Positions 14,416-23,005 are shown, numbered from the stretch's first letter. The stretch: DNA of 64,000 nucleotides from Aquisalinus flavus (GCF_022559625.1 NZ_CP042288.1:520409-584408); one strand, 5' to 3'. The notes: a model not told the origin generated them from the letters alone. Translations and numbers: made by a program.

Positions 14416-16599
14416 TCAGGCCGCGTCGGCGTTCCGCGTAGCAACGAAATCATCAAGGGCGGCAAACGAGCCGCCTTTTTCATCTCTGAACCATCTGAAA
14501 TAGGCCTCCGACCGCGCCAGCAGCGCGTCGATCATCGCCGCCGTCTCGCTATAGGGGGTCGCCCCCTCGGTCAGCGAGGTGGAGTGCAGGCTGAAGGTCA
14601 TGATGCTGACTTTTTCCCGCAACAGCGCGCCGGTCAGGCTTTTCAGATCATCCAGTTCATAGCCTTCGGGCGACAGGCGCACCGGCGCCGTCATGCGTTT
14701 GAGCAGGGAAGGCAATGGCCCGTTGGCGTCGGGCCTGCCCTTGGGCACCGGCAGCATCAGGCTGGTGCCGCGCAGGACCCTCCCGCCGGATACCGGCAGG
14801 CACAGCAGGGGCTTTCCGTCCACGGTCGCCTTGCGCCACCAGGCCTTCGGCGAATGCCCGGTGAAATCCGGCCCGCCATCGCCGCCCTGGTCGAAGCCGG
14901 CCGATGGCGATGAATCGAGCCAGACGCCTTGCGCCTGCAGGTCCGCCTGCACGGATGGCGACACGCCATAGCGCCCGGCGCGGTGGGCGATCGGATCGGT
15001 GCCGAAAGCCTTTCTGAACGCCGCGATCAGGGTACGCAGCTTCTCGCGATGCAAATCAGCCGGCAGGTTTGCCTGATAGGAGCTGCGCGGCGTGTTGTCG
15101 CCTGACTGCGGCGGCGTCACCCATTGATGCAGGTGCAGGCCGAGGCTGGCCCGGCCGCTGTCCTGCAGCTGGCGGAAATAGCGCGCGCTCGCAGCATCCT
15201 GCATCAGCGGCCAGGTGATGAAATAAAGCGGCTTGATGGCGTGGCTCTCGCACAGCGACTGGAACCGGGCAATATCCGCCGGGTCGGCGACGGCGTGGGT
15301 GGTGAAATCGTTGACCGTCCAGTCGAAGATTTCCTCGGTGTCCACCGTCACCAGCAGGGAGGGAGACTTGCCATGGATATAGCGGCGATCATATTGCCAG
15401 TCGGTCGCCGCCGCTTGTGGCCCGGTCACCGGTGCACCCGATACGCGGTCAAACAGCGATTTGAGACCGAGCGCCGTTTCCTTCCACGAGAATTGTTCCG
15501 CATAGGCTCGTGTATGCGCGCGCGTCGGGGGATTTGACAGCAACTCTGTCACGGCCGCTGCTATACTCGCGGCGCTGCGATCTTTCGTCAGGCGTCCGCC
15601 TTCAGGCGCGGCGACGACTTCGCCGCAGCCCCAGACTGGCGTCGCGACGCAAGGCGTGCCGCAGGCCATCGCTTCCAGCAGCACGTTGGGCCAGCCTTCC
15701 CGCGATGAGGCGAGGACCAGAACATCGGCGGCGCTGTAGACAGCGGGCAGATCCTCGTGGGGCAGGGCGCCGGTGAAGATCACGCGGCCCGCCAGGCCGG
15801 ACTTATCCACCTGGGCTTCCAGCGTGCTACGGTCGGGGCCTGCGCCGGCGATCACCAGCGTGGCATCGGGCAGGGTCTTCAGCGCGTCGATAACGAGGCC
15901 GTGCCCCTTGCGCTCGATCAGGTGACCGACAGAAAGGAGCACCGTGCCCGACAGGCCGAGACGCATACGGGTCTCCTCGCGCTGCGTTTCGCGGAACAGG
16001 TCGAGATCGACACCATTGCGCAGTACATGGATTTTTTCCTCGCGGGCGCCCAGGGCCACCATCTCGTCCTTCAGGGCGCGGCAGACGGTGATCGAGGCAT
16101 CGGCCTTTGCGGCGGCGTCGAGGATCATGCGTTTCTGGCGGGGCCAGGACGGGATCAGATTTATGTCGGTACCGCGCGCGGTGACCGTCACCGGCTTGCC
16201 CAGCCGCCGGGCAACTTCCACCGCAGCGACACCGTCAGGGTAGTAATAATGCGCATCGATCAGATCGAAATCCCAGCCCTCGGCAACCAGCCGGCGTGCC
16301 TCGCGCTCGAAGCACCGGGTCAGGGCGCCAGCGGCCCAGCTCATGCCGATCTTCGGCGGCAACAGGTAGCGCGGATGGCTGATCCCGATGTCATGGCGCG
16401 TTTCCCGCGCCGGGGCTGCGGCGAAGGCGGCATATCTGCCGAATACGGTCTGTCTGAACGGGAACCACGGCACTGGCGCGATCACTTTCGCGTCCACCCC
16501 GCCTTCGTCCAGCAGCGCGCGCAGGCGGTTCTCCACGAACACGCCATGGGTCGGCATGGCGGCGTTCGGATAGAGGGTGGTCAGGGTCAGGATACGCAT
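14416..16599 (-). CDS. Glycosyltransferase family 4 fused to a WalW-type polysaccharide deacetylase
   Basis: This 727-residue protein joins two enzymes. Residues 1 to about 385 form a GT-B glycosyltransferase of family 4, with LTTLYPNAAMPTHGVFVENRL at the start, LLSVGHLIERKGHGLVIDAL and the nucleotide-sugar site EGWPNVLLEAMACGTPCVAT near residue 300. After a linker, residues about 410-720 resemble WalW/NodB-like deacetylases: LLVTVDTEEIFDW with the metal-binding Asp-Thr-Glu, HLHQWVTPP, and AHRAGRYG. The fusion suggests addition and deacetylation of a sugar by one cytosolic protein. It is read divergently from the exopolysaccharide operon, 224 bases away, and probably belongs to the same pathway. 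Confidence 0.85.
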   Translation of the reverse strand: MRILTLTTLYPNAAMPTHGVFVENRLRALLDEGGVDAKVIAPVPWFPFRQTVFGRYAAFAAAPARETRHDIGISHPRYLLPPKIGMSWAAGALTRCFEREARRLVAEGWDFDLIDAHYYYPDGVAAVEVARRLGKPVTVTARGTDINLIPSWPRQKRMILDAAAKADASITVCRALKDEMVALGAREEKIHVLRNGVDLDLFRETQREETRMRLGLSGTVLLSVGHLIERKGHGLVIDALKTLPDATLVIAGAGPDRSTLEAQVDKSGLAGRVIFTGALPHEDLPAVYSAADVLVLASSREGWPNVLLEAMACGTPCVATPVWGCGEVVAAPEGGRLTKDRSAASIAAAVTELLSNPPTRAHTRAYAEQFSWKETALGLKSLFDRVSGAPVTGPQAAATDWQYDRRYIHGKSPSLLVTVDTEEIFDWTVNDFTTHAVADPADIARFQSLCESHAIKPLYFITWPLMQDAASARYFRQLQDSGRASLGLHLHQWVTPPQSGDNTPRSSYQANLPADLHREKLRTLIAAFRKAFGTDPIAHRAGRYGVSPSVQADLQAQGVWLDSSPSAGFDQGGDGGPDFTGHSPKAWWRKATVDGKPLLCLPVSGGRVLRGTSLMLPVPKGRPDANGPLPSLLKRMTAPVRLSPEGYELDDLKSLTGALLREKVSIMTFSLHSTSLTEGATPYSETAAMIDALLARSEAYFRWFRDEKGGSFAALDDFVATRNADAA
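14457..14480 (+). terminator. dksA terminator inside the convergent gene
   Basis: GGCGGC (14458-14463), a 6-base loop, and GCCGCC (14470-14475) are followed by TTTTT. On the plus strand this is an intrinsic terminator 50 bases after dksA. It lies within the 3' coding end of the convergent glycosyltransferase gene, so the same bases serve both. Confidence 0.7.
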
Positions 16600-16685
16600 A
16601 GGGTCAGTCAGTCCGGTCCGGAACAGCGGTGAATGCTGCCTCGCGTCGCTTCATAACAGGCAACTGTTTCCAGAAGCTCAACACC

Positions 16686-16702
16686 ATACAAGAGCCGTGC
16701 CG
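16686..16702 (-). promoter_or_regulatory. Weak sigma-54-like promoter for the glycosyltransferase-deacetylase gene
   Basis: On the minus strand the sequence CGGCACGGCTCTTGTAT resembles the sigma-54 consensus TGGCACG-N4-TTGCA, with GG at -24 but GT instead of GC at -12. It lies about 87 bases before the gene's start. It is notable mainly because better matches occur for the divergent operon. Confidence 0.3.
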
Positions 16703-16740
16703 CCCTGCTTTGCCTGTGGCGTGCACACTTGACGGGCGAG

Positions 16741-16756
16741 TGGCACGCTTCCTGCT
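16741..16756 (+). promoter_or_regulatory. Sigma-54-like promoter of the exopolysaccharide operon
   Basis: TGGCACGCTTCCTGCT matches the -24/-12 consensus: TGGCACG at -24, then CTGCT at -12, with GG (16742-16743) and GC (16754-16755) separated by exactly ten bases. It ends 67 bases before the GTG of the sugar transferase. XrtA-type loci in other bacteria are commonly controlled by the PrsK/PrsR two-component system, whose regulator is of the sigma-54-activating kind; those genes are not in this window. Confidence 0.6.
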
Positions 16757-16823
16757 AGCCAGAAGTGCGGCATTGCCATGATCAATCACACTGAGTAACA
16801 AGGCGCCGCGTGAGGGTCGTAAA

Positions 16824-17702
16824 GTGGGTAGCGTAGAAAACGTCTTGGGGATTCCTGTCACTGTCCTGTTTATTCAAGTCATCCTGTCGGGATGTCTTGC
16901 GCTTCTTTATGTCGGCTCCCTGCACCGTTCCGCCCGCAAGGCGCTGTTTTTTGCTGTCCCGGGACGCCTCTGGCGGAGACCTTTTACCGGACTGCTGCGT
17001 AAGTCCATCAACATGGATGCTGACAAGTCCGGGATCGAGCATTTGAACGGACAGGTAAATCTGGAGTTGTTTGCCGGACGGGAGATCGACGGGATTCCCG
17101 TGGTTCGCGGCGATCTGTGGGTGCGCGGCGGCAAGAGGCTGTGCGACATTTTCACCAGCATGGCGCTGATCCTGTTCACGCTACCGTTGCTGGTGACTGT
17201 CGCGCTGCTGATCAGGCTGACCTCGCGCGGGCCGGTTTTCTATAGCCAGACACGGGTGGGACGCCATGGCCGCCATTTTCGCATCCTGAAATTCCGCTCC
17301 ATGACGGTCGATGCCGAGCGCGATGGCGCTAAATGGGCAGGCACCAATGATGCCCGGGTCACCTGGATCGGCCGGATCATCCGCAAGACCCGGATCGACG
17401 AGATTCCGCAGGCCATCAACATCCTGAAAGGCGATATGAGTTTCGTCGGTCCGCGCCCGGAACGGCCGGAATTCACTGCGATCCTGAACGAGCAGATCCC
17501 CCATTACGAGGAGCGCCACCGGGTCAAGCCGGGTCTGACCGGCTGGGCGCAGATCAATTACGAGTATGGCGCATCGGTCGAGGATGCGCGCATGAAGCTG
17601 CGCTACGATCTCTACTACATCAAGAACCACAGCCTGATCCTCGATCTTTTCATCGTTGTGCGCACCATTTCGGTAGCGATCCTGGGGACTGGCAGCCGCT
17701 AG
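16824..17702 (+). CDS. Undecaprenyl-phosphate sugar phosphotransferase, XrtA-locus type
   Basis: This 292-residue bacterial sugar transferase (WcaJ/EpsB C-terminal type) puts the first sugar-1-phosphate on undecaprenyl phosphate at the inner membrane and so starts repeat-unit synthesis. The catalytic region has GKRLCDIFTS, then the membrane helix ALILFTLPLLVTVALLIRL, RVGRHGRHFRILKFRSM, RKTRIDEIPQAINILKGDMSFVGPRPERPEF and KPGLTGWAQI. Typical XrtA-locus homologues have about 460 residues with an N-terminal CoA-binding-like domain; here only a short piece with one hydrophobic segment precedes the catalytic part. The GTG at 16824 is used, with GAGGG upstream. It opens the operon behind a sigma-54-like promoter. 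Confidence 0.85.
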   Translation: MGSVENVLGIPVTVLFIQVILSGCLALLYVGSLHRSARKALFFAVPGRLWRRPFTGLLRKSINMDADKSGIEHLNGQVNLELFAGREIDGIPVVRGDLWVRGGKRLCDIFTSMALILFTLPLLVTVALLIRLTSRGPVFYSQTRVGRHGRHFRILKFRSMTVDAERDGAKWAGTNDARVTWIGRIIRKTRIDEIPQAINILKGDMSFVGPRPERPEFTAILNEQIPHYEERHRVKPGLTGWAQINYEYGASVEDARMKLRYDLYYIKNHSLILDLFIVVRTISVAILGTGSR

Positions 17703-17722
17703 GCGGCAAGAAAGGGAGTTGT

Positions 17723-17775
17723 GCCGTTTTATAACGGCTCGGGGCGGCTCTTAACGGGCCATAAAGGATAACGGC
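17723..17775. promoter_or_regulatory. Repeated TAACGG motifs upstream of the export gene
   Basis: A 16-bp inverted repeat GCCGTTTTATAACGGC (17723-17738) is followed by TTAACGGG (17751-17758) and ATAACGGC (17768-17775). The three TAACGG copies are spaced 20 and 17 bases apart on one strand. Such an array 115-160 bases before a sigma-54-like promoter is where an activator would bind. The factor is unknown. Confidence 0.4.
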
Positions 17776-17890
17776 GTTAACTTCCGCAGGTCCGGAACGG
17801 GCTCTGCTCGTGCCGGCAGGTCCTGAACGCGAGTAATGAAGCGGTTCTGCACCGGATAAGTGTGCGGGATCATGGTAACGGCCGGGCAAG

Positions 17891-17906
17891 CGGCACGAAC
17901 CTCGCA
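17891..17906 (+). promoter_or_regulatory. Sigma-54-like promoter before the export lipoprotein gene
   Basis: CGGCACGAACCTCGCA has GG (17892-17893) and GC (17904-17905) ten bases apart and shares the GGCACG core with the site at 16741. A start about 10 bases downstream would leave a short leader holding GAGAGGA before the ATG at 17933. The first base and one base of the -12 box differ from consensus. Confidence 0.5.
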
Positions 17907-17932
17907 AAACAGGGCGAGGAGAGGACTGACAG

Positions 17933-18616
17933 ATGAAAACGACACTGACTTTCACAATGAAAACGGCCGCGGCGCTCTTGCTTCTTGTCCTCGCGGCATG
18001 CGAGTCGATGCCGCCGGGGTCGATCAGCGATTCCCTCGGCCGCGGGCCGGGCGAGCAAACCGGCGCAGTCACACCGGCTCAGCAATCGCAGGGCGCGCTG
18101 CTGCAGGCGTCGCCGGAATATCTGATCGGGCCTCTCGATGAACTGAACATCTTCGTCTGGCGCGCGCCGGAGCTGTCAGGCGACGTCACCGTGCGGCCGG
18201 ACGGGCGGATTTCCACGCCGCTGGTGCAGGACATGCAGGCCGCCGGCAAATCGCCGACCAGGCTCGCGGTGGACCTGCAGCGCCAGCTGTCCGAATATGT
18301 CCGTAATCCGGAAGTTACCGTCAGCGTCAAGAAGTTCTCCTCCACCTTTGATCAGCAGGTCAGGGTGCTGGGCGAGGCGCAGCGGCCCGTGGCGCTGCCC
18401 TATCAGGCCGGCATGACCGTGCTGGACGTGATGGTCGCCGTCGGCGGGCTGACGGAATTCGCCGCTGGCAACAAGGCCGTGCTGATCCGCGGGCAGGGCG
18501 AGAACAAGCTCAGCTATCGGCTGTATCTGGATGACCTGATGCGCCGGGCCGACGTGAAGGCGAACGTGCCGGTGCTGCCGGGTGACGTCATCCTGATCCC
18601 GGAAAGCATTTTCTAG
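17933..18616 (+). CDS. XrtA-system polysaccharide export lipoprotein (Wza-like)
   Basis: This 227-residue outer-membrane export protein belongs to the Wza/BexD family, in the short form found in XrtA/PEP-CTERM exopolysaccharide loci. A lipoprotein signal ends at LVLAAC with the lipidated Cys 23. The polysaccharide export domain follows: YLIGPLDELNIFVWRAPELSGDVTVRPDGRISTPLV near residues 63-98. A SLBB-like part comes next (QVRVLGEAQRPVALPYQAGMTVLDVMVAVGG). It should form the channel that carries polymer through the periplasm and outer membrane. GAGAGGA lies upstream of the ATG. It heads the second transcription block, with the chain-length gene starting 47 bases later. Confidence 0.88.
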   Translation: MKTTLTFTMKTAAALLLLVLAACESMPPGSISDSLGRGPGEQTGAVTPAQQSQGALLQASPEYLIGPLDELNIFVWRAPELSGDVTVRPDGRISTPLVQDMQAAGKSPTRLAVDLQRQLSEYVRNPEVTVSVKKFSSTFDQQVRVLGEAQRPVALPYQAGMTVLDVMVAVGGLTEFAAGNKAVLIRGQGENKLSYRLYLDDLMRRADVKANVPVLPGDVILIPESIF

Positions 18617-18663
18617 AACAGACCGGACCCGAAAGGGTGAACGGCAAGAGGGCAACGAGTACC

Positions 18664-20220
18664 GTGTTTACTTTGAACGATCTCCCCAAACCGATTGTCC
18701 GCTATGCCGTCGGCCTTTGGACGCGCCGCTGGCTGGTGCTGTCAGTGGCGTGGCTGGTGGCCGTTGCCGGCTGGCTCGCCATCATGTTGATGCCGGATGC
18801 CTATGAATCGCGTGCGCAGATCTATGTCGATACTGACACCGCCCTGAACGAAACGCTCGAGGAAAGCGCCCGTCGCGCCGATTTTGAAAAGCGCGTCCGG
18901 GTCATGACCCTGCAACTCCTGTCCCGCGAAAATCTCGAACAGGTTATCGCCGAGGTTGGCATTGACGAGGAATTCGCTGTCGTGGCTGCCGAGCGGGCAC
19001 CGGGCAATGCGGCGGAGCAGGAGCGTATCCGCAAGGTACTCCTGCAGCGGAAGATCAAGTCACTGGGCGAGAGTATCAGGATCTCGAGTTCCGAAGAGCA
19101 GTACTACACGATCTCCTATCTCGACAGGAACCCGGTCATGGCGCAGCGCATCGTCGCCGCCGTCATCGCCCTGTTCATCGAAAAGGATGTCGGTACCGCG
19201 ATCTCCCAGAGCGAAACGGCGTTGTCCCGCCTCGACAGGGAAATCCGCCGCTACGAGGCGCTGCTCTCGCAGAAGGACCAGGAAGTCGCTGCCTTCCGCA
19301 AGGAGCATGCGGACGAGTTGACCGGCAATGAAACCCAGCGCCGCCGCCTTGACCAGAAGGAAGGCGAGCTGTCCGGTATCGAGTTCTCCATCGAGCAGTC
19401 GACCCGCCGCCGCCAGACCCTGATGGGTGAACTTGCGACGACGCCGCGCAACACATCGGGTACGGAGCTTGACCAGCTGAAGCTGCAAATGGCACAATTG
19501 CAAAGCCAGTATCGCGACAACTACCCCGACATCATCGCGCTCAGGGCCCGCATCGCCGAGCTTGAAAATGGCGGCGCCAGCCTGCCGAACAACCCGGAGT
19601 TCCAGCGCCTCGAAGCCTCCGTCCGCGTCGTCGAGGATGAACTTGCCGTGCTGCGCCAGCGTCAGGCTGTCCTGCGCAGCGAGATCGAACAACTGACCCT
19701 GACAGCCGGGCAGGTGCCCGCCGTCCAGGCTGAGCTGCAGGAGATCATGCGCAACTACGATCAGATCGAGGCAAGCTATGAAGACCTGCTGTCGGAGCGT
19801 GAACGCCAGGCGATCACCGCGTCCCTGTCAGAGGGTGGCGGCACGGTCGATTACAATCTCTACGAGGCGCCGACCGCCGCAGCCGAACCGGCCTGGCCGC
19901 CGCGCGGGCTGATGAGCCTCGGTGTTTTCCTGGTCGCGCTTGGCGCCGGTGTCGGTATTGCCTTCCTGCTCGCCCAGATCGACCGGAGCTACACGCAGGT
20001 CAGTGACCTTGAAGAGGCGCTGGGCCTGCCGGTGCTCGGCGCGATTTCCCCGGCACAGACGCCGTCCCGGCGACGGGATAATTTCTTCGATCGAACCGCC
20101 ATTGTCGGCGTCGCGGGGTTGCTGTTCGCGACCGCCTGCGCGCTGTTCTGGCTTCATGAAATCCACGTCGATGCAGACGACAACAGACCGGGCCTGCTGG
20201 CCGCGAGCGAGGAATTATGA
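18664..20220 (+). CDS. XrtA-system polysaccharide chain-length determinant (Wzz-type)
   Basis: This 518-residue inner-membrane protein matches the chain-length determinant of XrtA exopolysaccharide loci. A first membrane helix (WLVLSVAWLVAVAGWLAIML) is followed by YESRAQIYVDTDTALNETL of the Wzz domain. A long periplasmic coiled coil comes next (roughly residues 170-390, many heptad-like Glu/Gln/Arg/Leu stretches). A Pro-rich junction AEPAWPPRGLMSLGVFLVALGAGVGIAFLLAQID precedes the second helix, and a third hydrophobic segment lies near the end. It sets polymer length with the autokinase encoded next. GTG at 18664 is preferred since AGAGGG lies 11 bases upstream; GTG at 18637 has no room for a binding site. 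It overlaps the kinase gene by ATGA. Confidence 0.87.
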   Translation: MFTLNDLPKPIVRYAVGLWTRRWLVLSVAWLVAVAGWLAIMLMPDAYESRAQIYVDTDTALNETLEESARRADFEKRVRVMTLQLLSRENLEQVIAEVGIDEEFAVVAAERAPGNAAEQERIRKVLLQRKIKSLGESIRISSSEEQYYTISYLDRNPVMAQRIVAAVIALFIEKDVGTAISQSETALSRLDREIRRYEALLSQKDQEVAAFRKEHADELTGNETQRRRLDQKEGELSGIEFSIEQSTRRRQTLMGELATTPRNTSGTELDQLKLQMAQLQSQYRDNYPDIIALRARIAELENGGASLPNNPEFQRLEASVRVVEDELAVLRQRQAVLRSEIEQLTLTAGQVPAVQAELQEIMRNYDQIEASYEDLLSERERQAITASLSEGGGTVDYNLYEAPTAAAEPAWPPRGLMSLGVFLVALGAGVGIAFLLAQIDRSYTQVSDLEEALGLPVLGAISPAQTPSRRRDNFFDRTAIVGVAGLLFATACALFWLHEIHVDADDNRPGLLAASEEL

Positions 20221-21224
20221 GTCTCATCGAGCGAGCCGCAACGGCCCGGAACCGGGCCATGAACGAGGGCGAGCGTGACGCGGATGGACCGCGACGCTCC
20301 GGTGGCGGCGAAACCCGGCCGGTCAATCGCGCCAGCGCCGGGCGCAGCCTGCCGGTCGTCCATCCACAGGCGGTTGAGGGCGTCGACGATGATCTCGACC
20401 TCGATCTTGCCGGCTGGGGCCAGGTCTTCGAACTCGATAGGGCGCTTCTAGCGAGGCAGGGCTTTCTGGTCCCTGACACCAGGGACAAGCGCCTCGCGCT
20501 GGAGATGCGTGCGGTAAAACGCCGCCTGCTGCGCCGCCTCAACTTCTATCGCATGGAAAACGCCGGGCGCCGCCGGCCGACGCCGCAGGGGCCTGTGCGC
20601 AACACGGTGCTGTTCACGTCGACCCGTCCCGCAGAGGGAAAGACATTCTCCGCCATCAATCTCGCGCTCAGCCTCGCGCTGGAAGACAATATCAGTGTCC
20701 TGCTGATCGATGCCGATGTGCCGCGTCCGAAGATCTTCCATCACTTCGGTCTCGATGCAGGCGATGGCCTGACCGATTATGTCCTCGACACCGCGCGGCC
20801 GCTGGATGACCTCGTCATGCGCGAGCGCGATTATCCGCTGTCGCTGCTCAGCCAGGGCAAGGCGAACGTCAACCCCGTCGAACTGTTCGCCAGCGAAGAG
20901 ATGTCCCGGTTCGTGCAGGAAGTCTCCCGCCGCTATCCGGACAGGATCATCATCTTTGACGCGCCGCCGGTTCTCGCCACCCCCGAAGCTGTTGTGCTCG
21001 CGCGCCATGTCGACGAGACGGTGTTCCTCGTCGAGGCCAACGAGACGCCGGAACCGGCGGTCGCCATCGCGCTCGAAGAATTGCTCGACAACAACGAGAA
21101 TATCTCCCTCATCCTGAACAAATGCCTCGCGCCTCAGGCAGCGTCCCATTACGGATCGTATGAAGAATATTATGCCAAGGGGTCCGGGCTTCGATCCAGC
21201 CACCTGCGCAGCAGGGAGGGATAG
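20217..21224 (+). CDS. XrtA-associated tyrosine autokinase
   Basis: This 335-residue bacterial tyrosine kinase of the Wzc/CpsD kind works with the chain-length protein, cycling phosphorylation to control polymer growth. The P-loop reads TSTRPAEGKT (134-143), the Walker A' motif VLLIDADVPRPK (161-172), and the Walker B motif IIIFDAPPV near 243. A tyrosine cluster HYGSYEEYYAKG near residues 311-322 is the expected autophosphorylation site. The N-terminal 100 residues are charged and variable. Kinase and chain-length determinant are separate polypeptides, as in Gram-positive CpsC/CpsD and XrtA loci, and not fused as in Wzc. The start overlaps the previous stop by four bases. Confidence 0.88.
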   Translation: MSLIERAATARNRAMNEGERDADGPRRSGGGETRPVNRASAGRSLPVVHPQAVEGVDDDLDLDLAGWGQVFELDRALLARQGFLVPDTRDKRLALEMRAVKRRLLRRLNFYRMENAGRRRPTPQGPVRNTVLFTSTRPAEGKTFSAINLALSLALEDNISVLLIDADVPRPKIFHHFGLDAGDGLTDYVLDTARPLDDLVMRERDYPLSLLSQGKANVNPVELFASEEMSRFVQEVSRRYPDRIIIFDAPPVLATPEAVVLARHVDETVFLVEANETPEPAVAIALEELLDNNENISLILNKCLAPQAASHYGSYEEYYAKGSGLRSSHLRSREG

Positions 21225-21226
21225 GA

Positions 21227-23005
21227 ATGATTGCGCGGCTTCTCAGGCTTTCCCTGCTGGCAGGCGTTGCTGCCGGTTCTGTTGTGCCCGCAGCTTACGG
21301 ACAAAGCCAGGTCACGCAGGAAAAGCTGGCAGAGCGCTATCTTGAGGATCGCCAGAATACGCCTCTGCTGACGGACACGCCGGGCACCCAGCCCGGCGAT
21401 CGCGCGAGCCGGAAGGTCTATGAAGCCCGGCCCCTTTCCTATGTTCTGCGCGTCAGCCCGCGTGTAACCTATTCGGACAATGTCGAGCTCGCCCCGGAAG
21501 GCTTTGAACAGCAGGACGCACTTGCCTCCGTCTATTTGTCCGGCGGTGCCTTGGTCGACCGTGTGCGGTTCAAGGGCATCGTCAACGGCTCGATCGAGCT
21601 TGGCAGCTATGTCGATCCGCCGCAAATCGGTGGCGAGCAGCTCTATGATCGCGTCGTCTTCAGTCCCAATGTGGTCGCGGGCGGCACGACGAAACTCGTC
21701 GATAACCTGTTCTATTTCGACATTGCGGCATCGGCCCGCGAGCAGGCGCTGGACGAGACGACGCGGTCGTCCGGCGGCACCTCGCTCGCCGGCAGCCAGC
21801 GCCTTGCCAATTCCTACGCCGTCAGCGCCAGCCCGTATCTGTTTCGGCGCCTGCCGGGCGAGGCGACGGTCGAAGCACGCTATCGCTATGTCGCCGTTTC
21901 CGTCGATGACGACCAGTCCGTCGATGGTGTCGACGACTTCCTCAACGACTCGCGCTCGCACGAACTGCTTGCCGAATATTCCACTGGCCGCCTGTTCGAC
22001 CGAATCGGATTTTCCGTCCGCGCCCTGGCCAATGCGACCGAGGAGACAGGCAGCCAGGTGCTGCCGGAGGTCGACTTCAGACAGGCGAGCCTGTCGGGTG
22101 ATGTCCGGTACGCCATGAACCGCAAGCTGTCGCTGGTCGGGACCGTCGGCTATGACGATATCGATACGAATGGCACCAGCCCGTTCGATGACGAGGATCT
22201 CAGCGGCGCTTTCTGGAAGGCCGGTGTTGCGATCAAGCCGGGCCGCCGCAGTGATGCAAGCCTTGAACTGGGCGAGCGCTATGGCGGCACATGGGTCGAT
22301 GCGGCAGCCTCGTGGCGCTATTCGAGCCGGCTGCAGTTCCGACTGTCAGCCAACAACCGTCTGATGACGACGGCCCAGGCGCAGGCCGAGCGCTTCAGCG
22401 TGTTGCAGCAGGAAACCCTGTCCTATGCGGAGGAATTGCGCCAGCTCGGTAATCTGACCTCCGAAAACATACTCGCCCGTGTCCTCGAATATAACGAGGG
22501 CCTGTCCGACCTGACCCGCCAGCAGGCAGGCCTGTCGCGCGCCACCGGCGTCTATGCCGACATGATCGCCCAGGCGCCGCGCAGTTCGCTCGTCTTGCGT
22601 ACGGGCTTCGACAAATCCGATTTCGGGTTCGAGGAGATCGACACATGGTCTGTCTCTGCGCTGCTGAACCATCGCATCTCCCGGCGTCTCAACGCCTATG
22701 GCCGCGCCAATTTCCAGGACTCGGACGGCGCGGTCGGCGGCAGCCTTGAAGACTGCCTTACCGCCTTGCGCCAGAACCCTGACAATGCCGGCATGACCGA
22801 CGCCATGCTGCAAGCGATCTGCGAGAGCGGCGAAGGGCTCGGCCTCGACACCCGCACGCTCATCCTCTCCGCCGGGCTCGATTACCTGCTGTTCCGGGAC
22901 CTGAACGCTTTCACCGCATTAAGCAGAAGCCAACGTTTTGCCGATACACCTGCCAATGAATATGTCGAAAACTCGGTCACCGTCGGCCTGAGCTACGATT
23001 TTTAA
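21227..23005 (+). CDS. XrtA/PEP-CTERM system-associated outer-membrane protein
   Basis: This 592-residue protein matches the outer-membrane protein family found in XrtA exopolysaccharide loci. A signal peptide ends near AAYGQS (about residue 25). The rest alternates polar and hydrophobic strands, with many Tyr/Arg/Asp residues (LSYVLRVSPRVTYSDNVEL, SVRALANATE, LVGTVGYDDIDT, WSVSALLNHRISRRLNAYGR). It ends in YDF, a terminal Phe typical of beta-barrels. Its exact function is not known; it may form or support the outer-membrane exit of the polymer. It starts two bases after the kinase stop, so the genes are coupled. Confidence 0.82.
   Translation: MIARLLRLSLLAGVAAGSVVPAAYGQSQVTQEKLAERYLEDRQNTPLLTDTPGTQPGDRASRKVYEARPLSYVLRVSPRVTYSDNVELAPEGFEQQDALASVYLSGGALVDRVRFKGIVNGSIELGSYVDPPQIGGEQLYDRVVFSPNVVAGGTTKLVDNLFYFDIAASAREQALDETTRSSGGTSLAGSQRLANSYAVSASPYLFRRLPGEATVEARYRYVAVSVDDDQSVDGVDDFLNDSRSHELLAEYSTGRLFDRIGFSVRALANATEETGSQVLPEVDFRQASLSGDVRYAMNRKLSLVGTVGYDDIDTNGTSPFDDEDLSGAFWKAGVAIKPGRRSDASLELGERYGGTWVDAAASWRYSSRLQFRLSANNRLMTTAQAQAERFSVLQQETLSYAEELRQLGNLTSENILARVLEYNEGLSDLTRQQAGLSRATGVYADMIAQAPRSSLVLRTGFDKSDFGFEEIDTWSVSALLNHRISRRLNAYGRANFQDSDGAVGGSLEDCLTALRQNPDNAGMTDAMLQAICESGEGLGLDTRTLILSAGLDYLLFRDLNAFTALSRSQRFADTPANEYVENSVTVGLSYDF

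Larger units (their letters stand above)
16600..16823. other. Divergent regulatory region of the exopolysaccharide island
   Basis: This 224-base gap lies between the minus-strand fusion gene and the plus-strand operon. It contains the sigma-54-like sites at 16686-16702 (minus) and 16741-16756 (plus). No coding sequence was recognised. Enhancer sites for an activator would be expected here but no clear repeat was found. Confidence 0.5.
17703..17932. other. Regulatory region before the export lipoprotein gene
   Basis: This 230-base gap inside the island contains the TAACGG repeats (17723-17775) and the sigma-54-like element (17891-17906). No gene or terminator with a clear T run was recognised. 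It probably makes the export-to-glycosyltransferase block a separate transcript. Confidence 0.5.
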
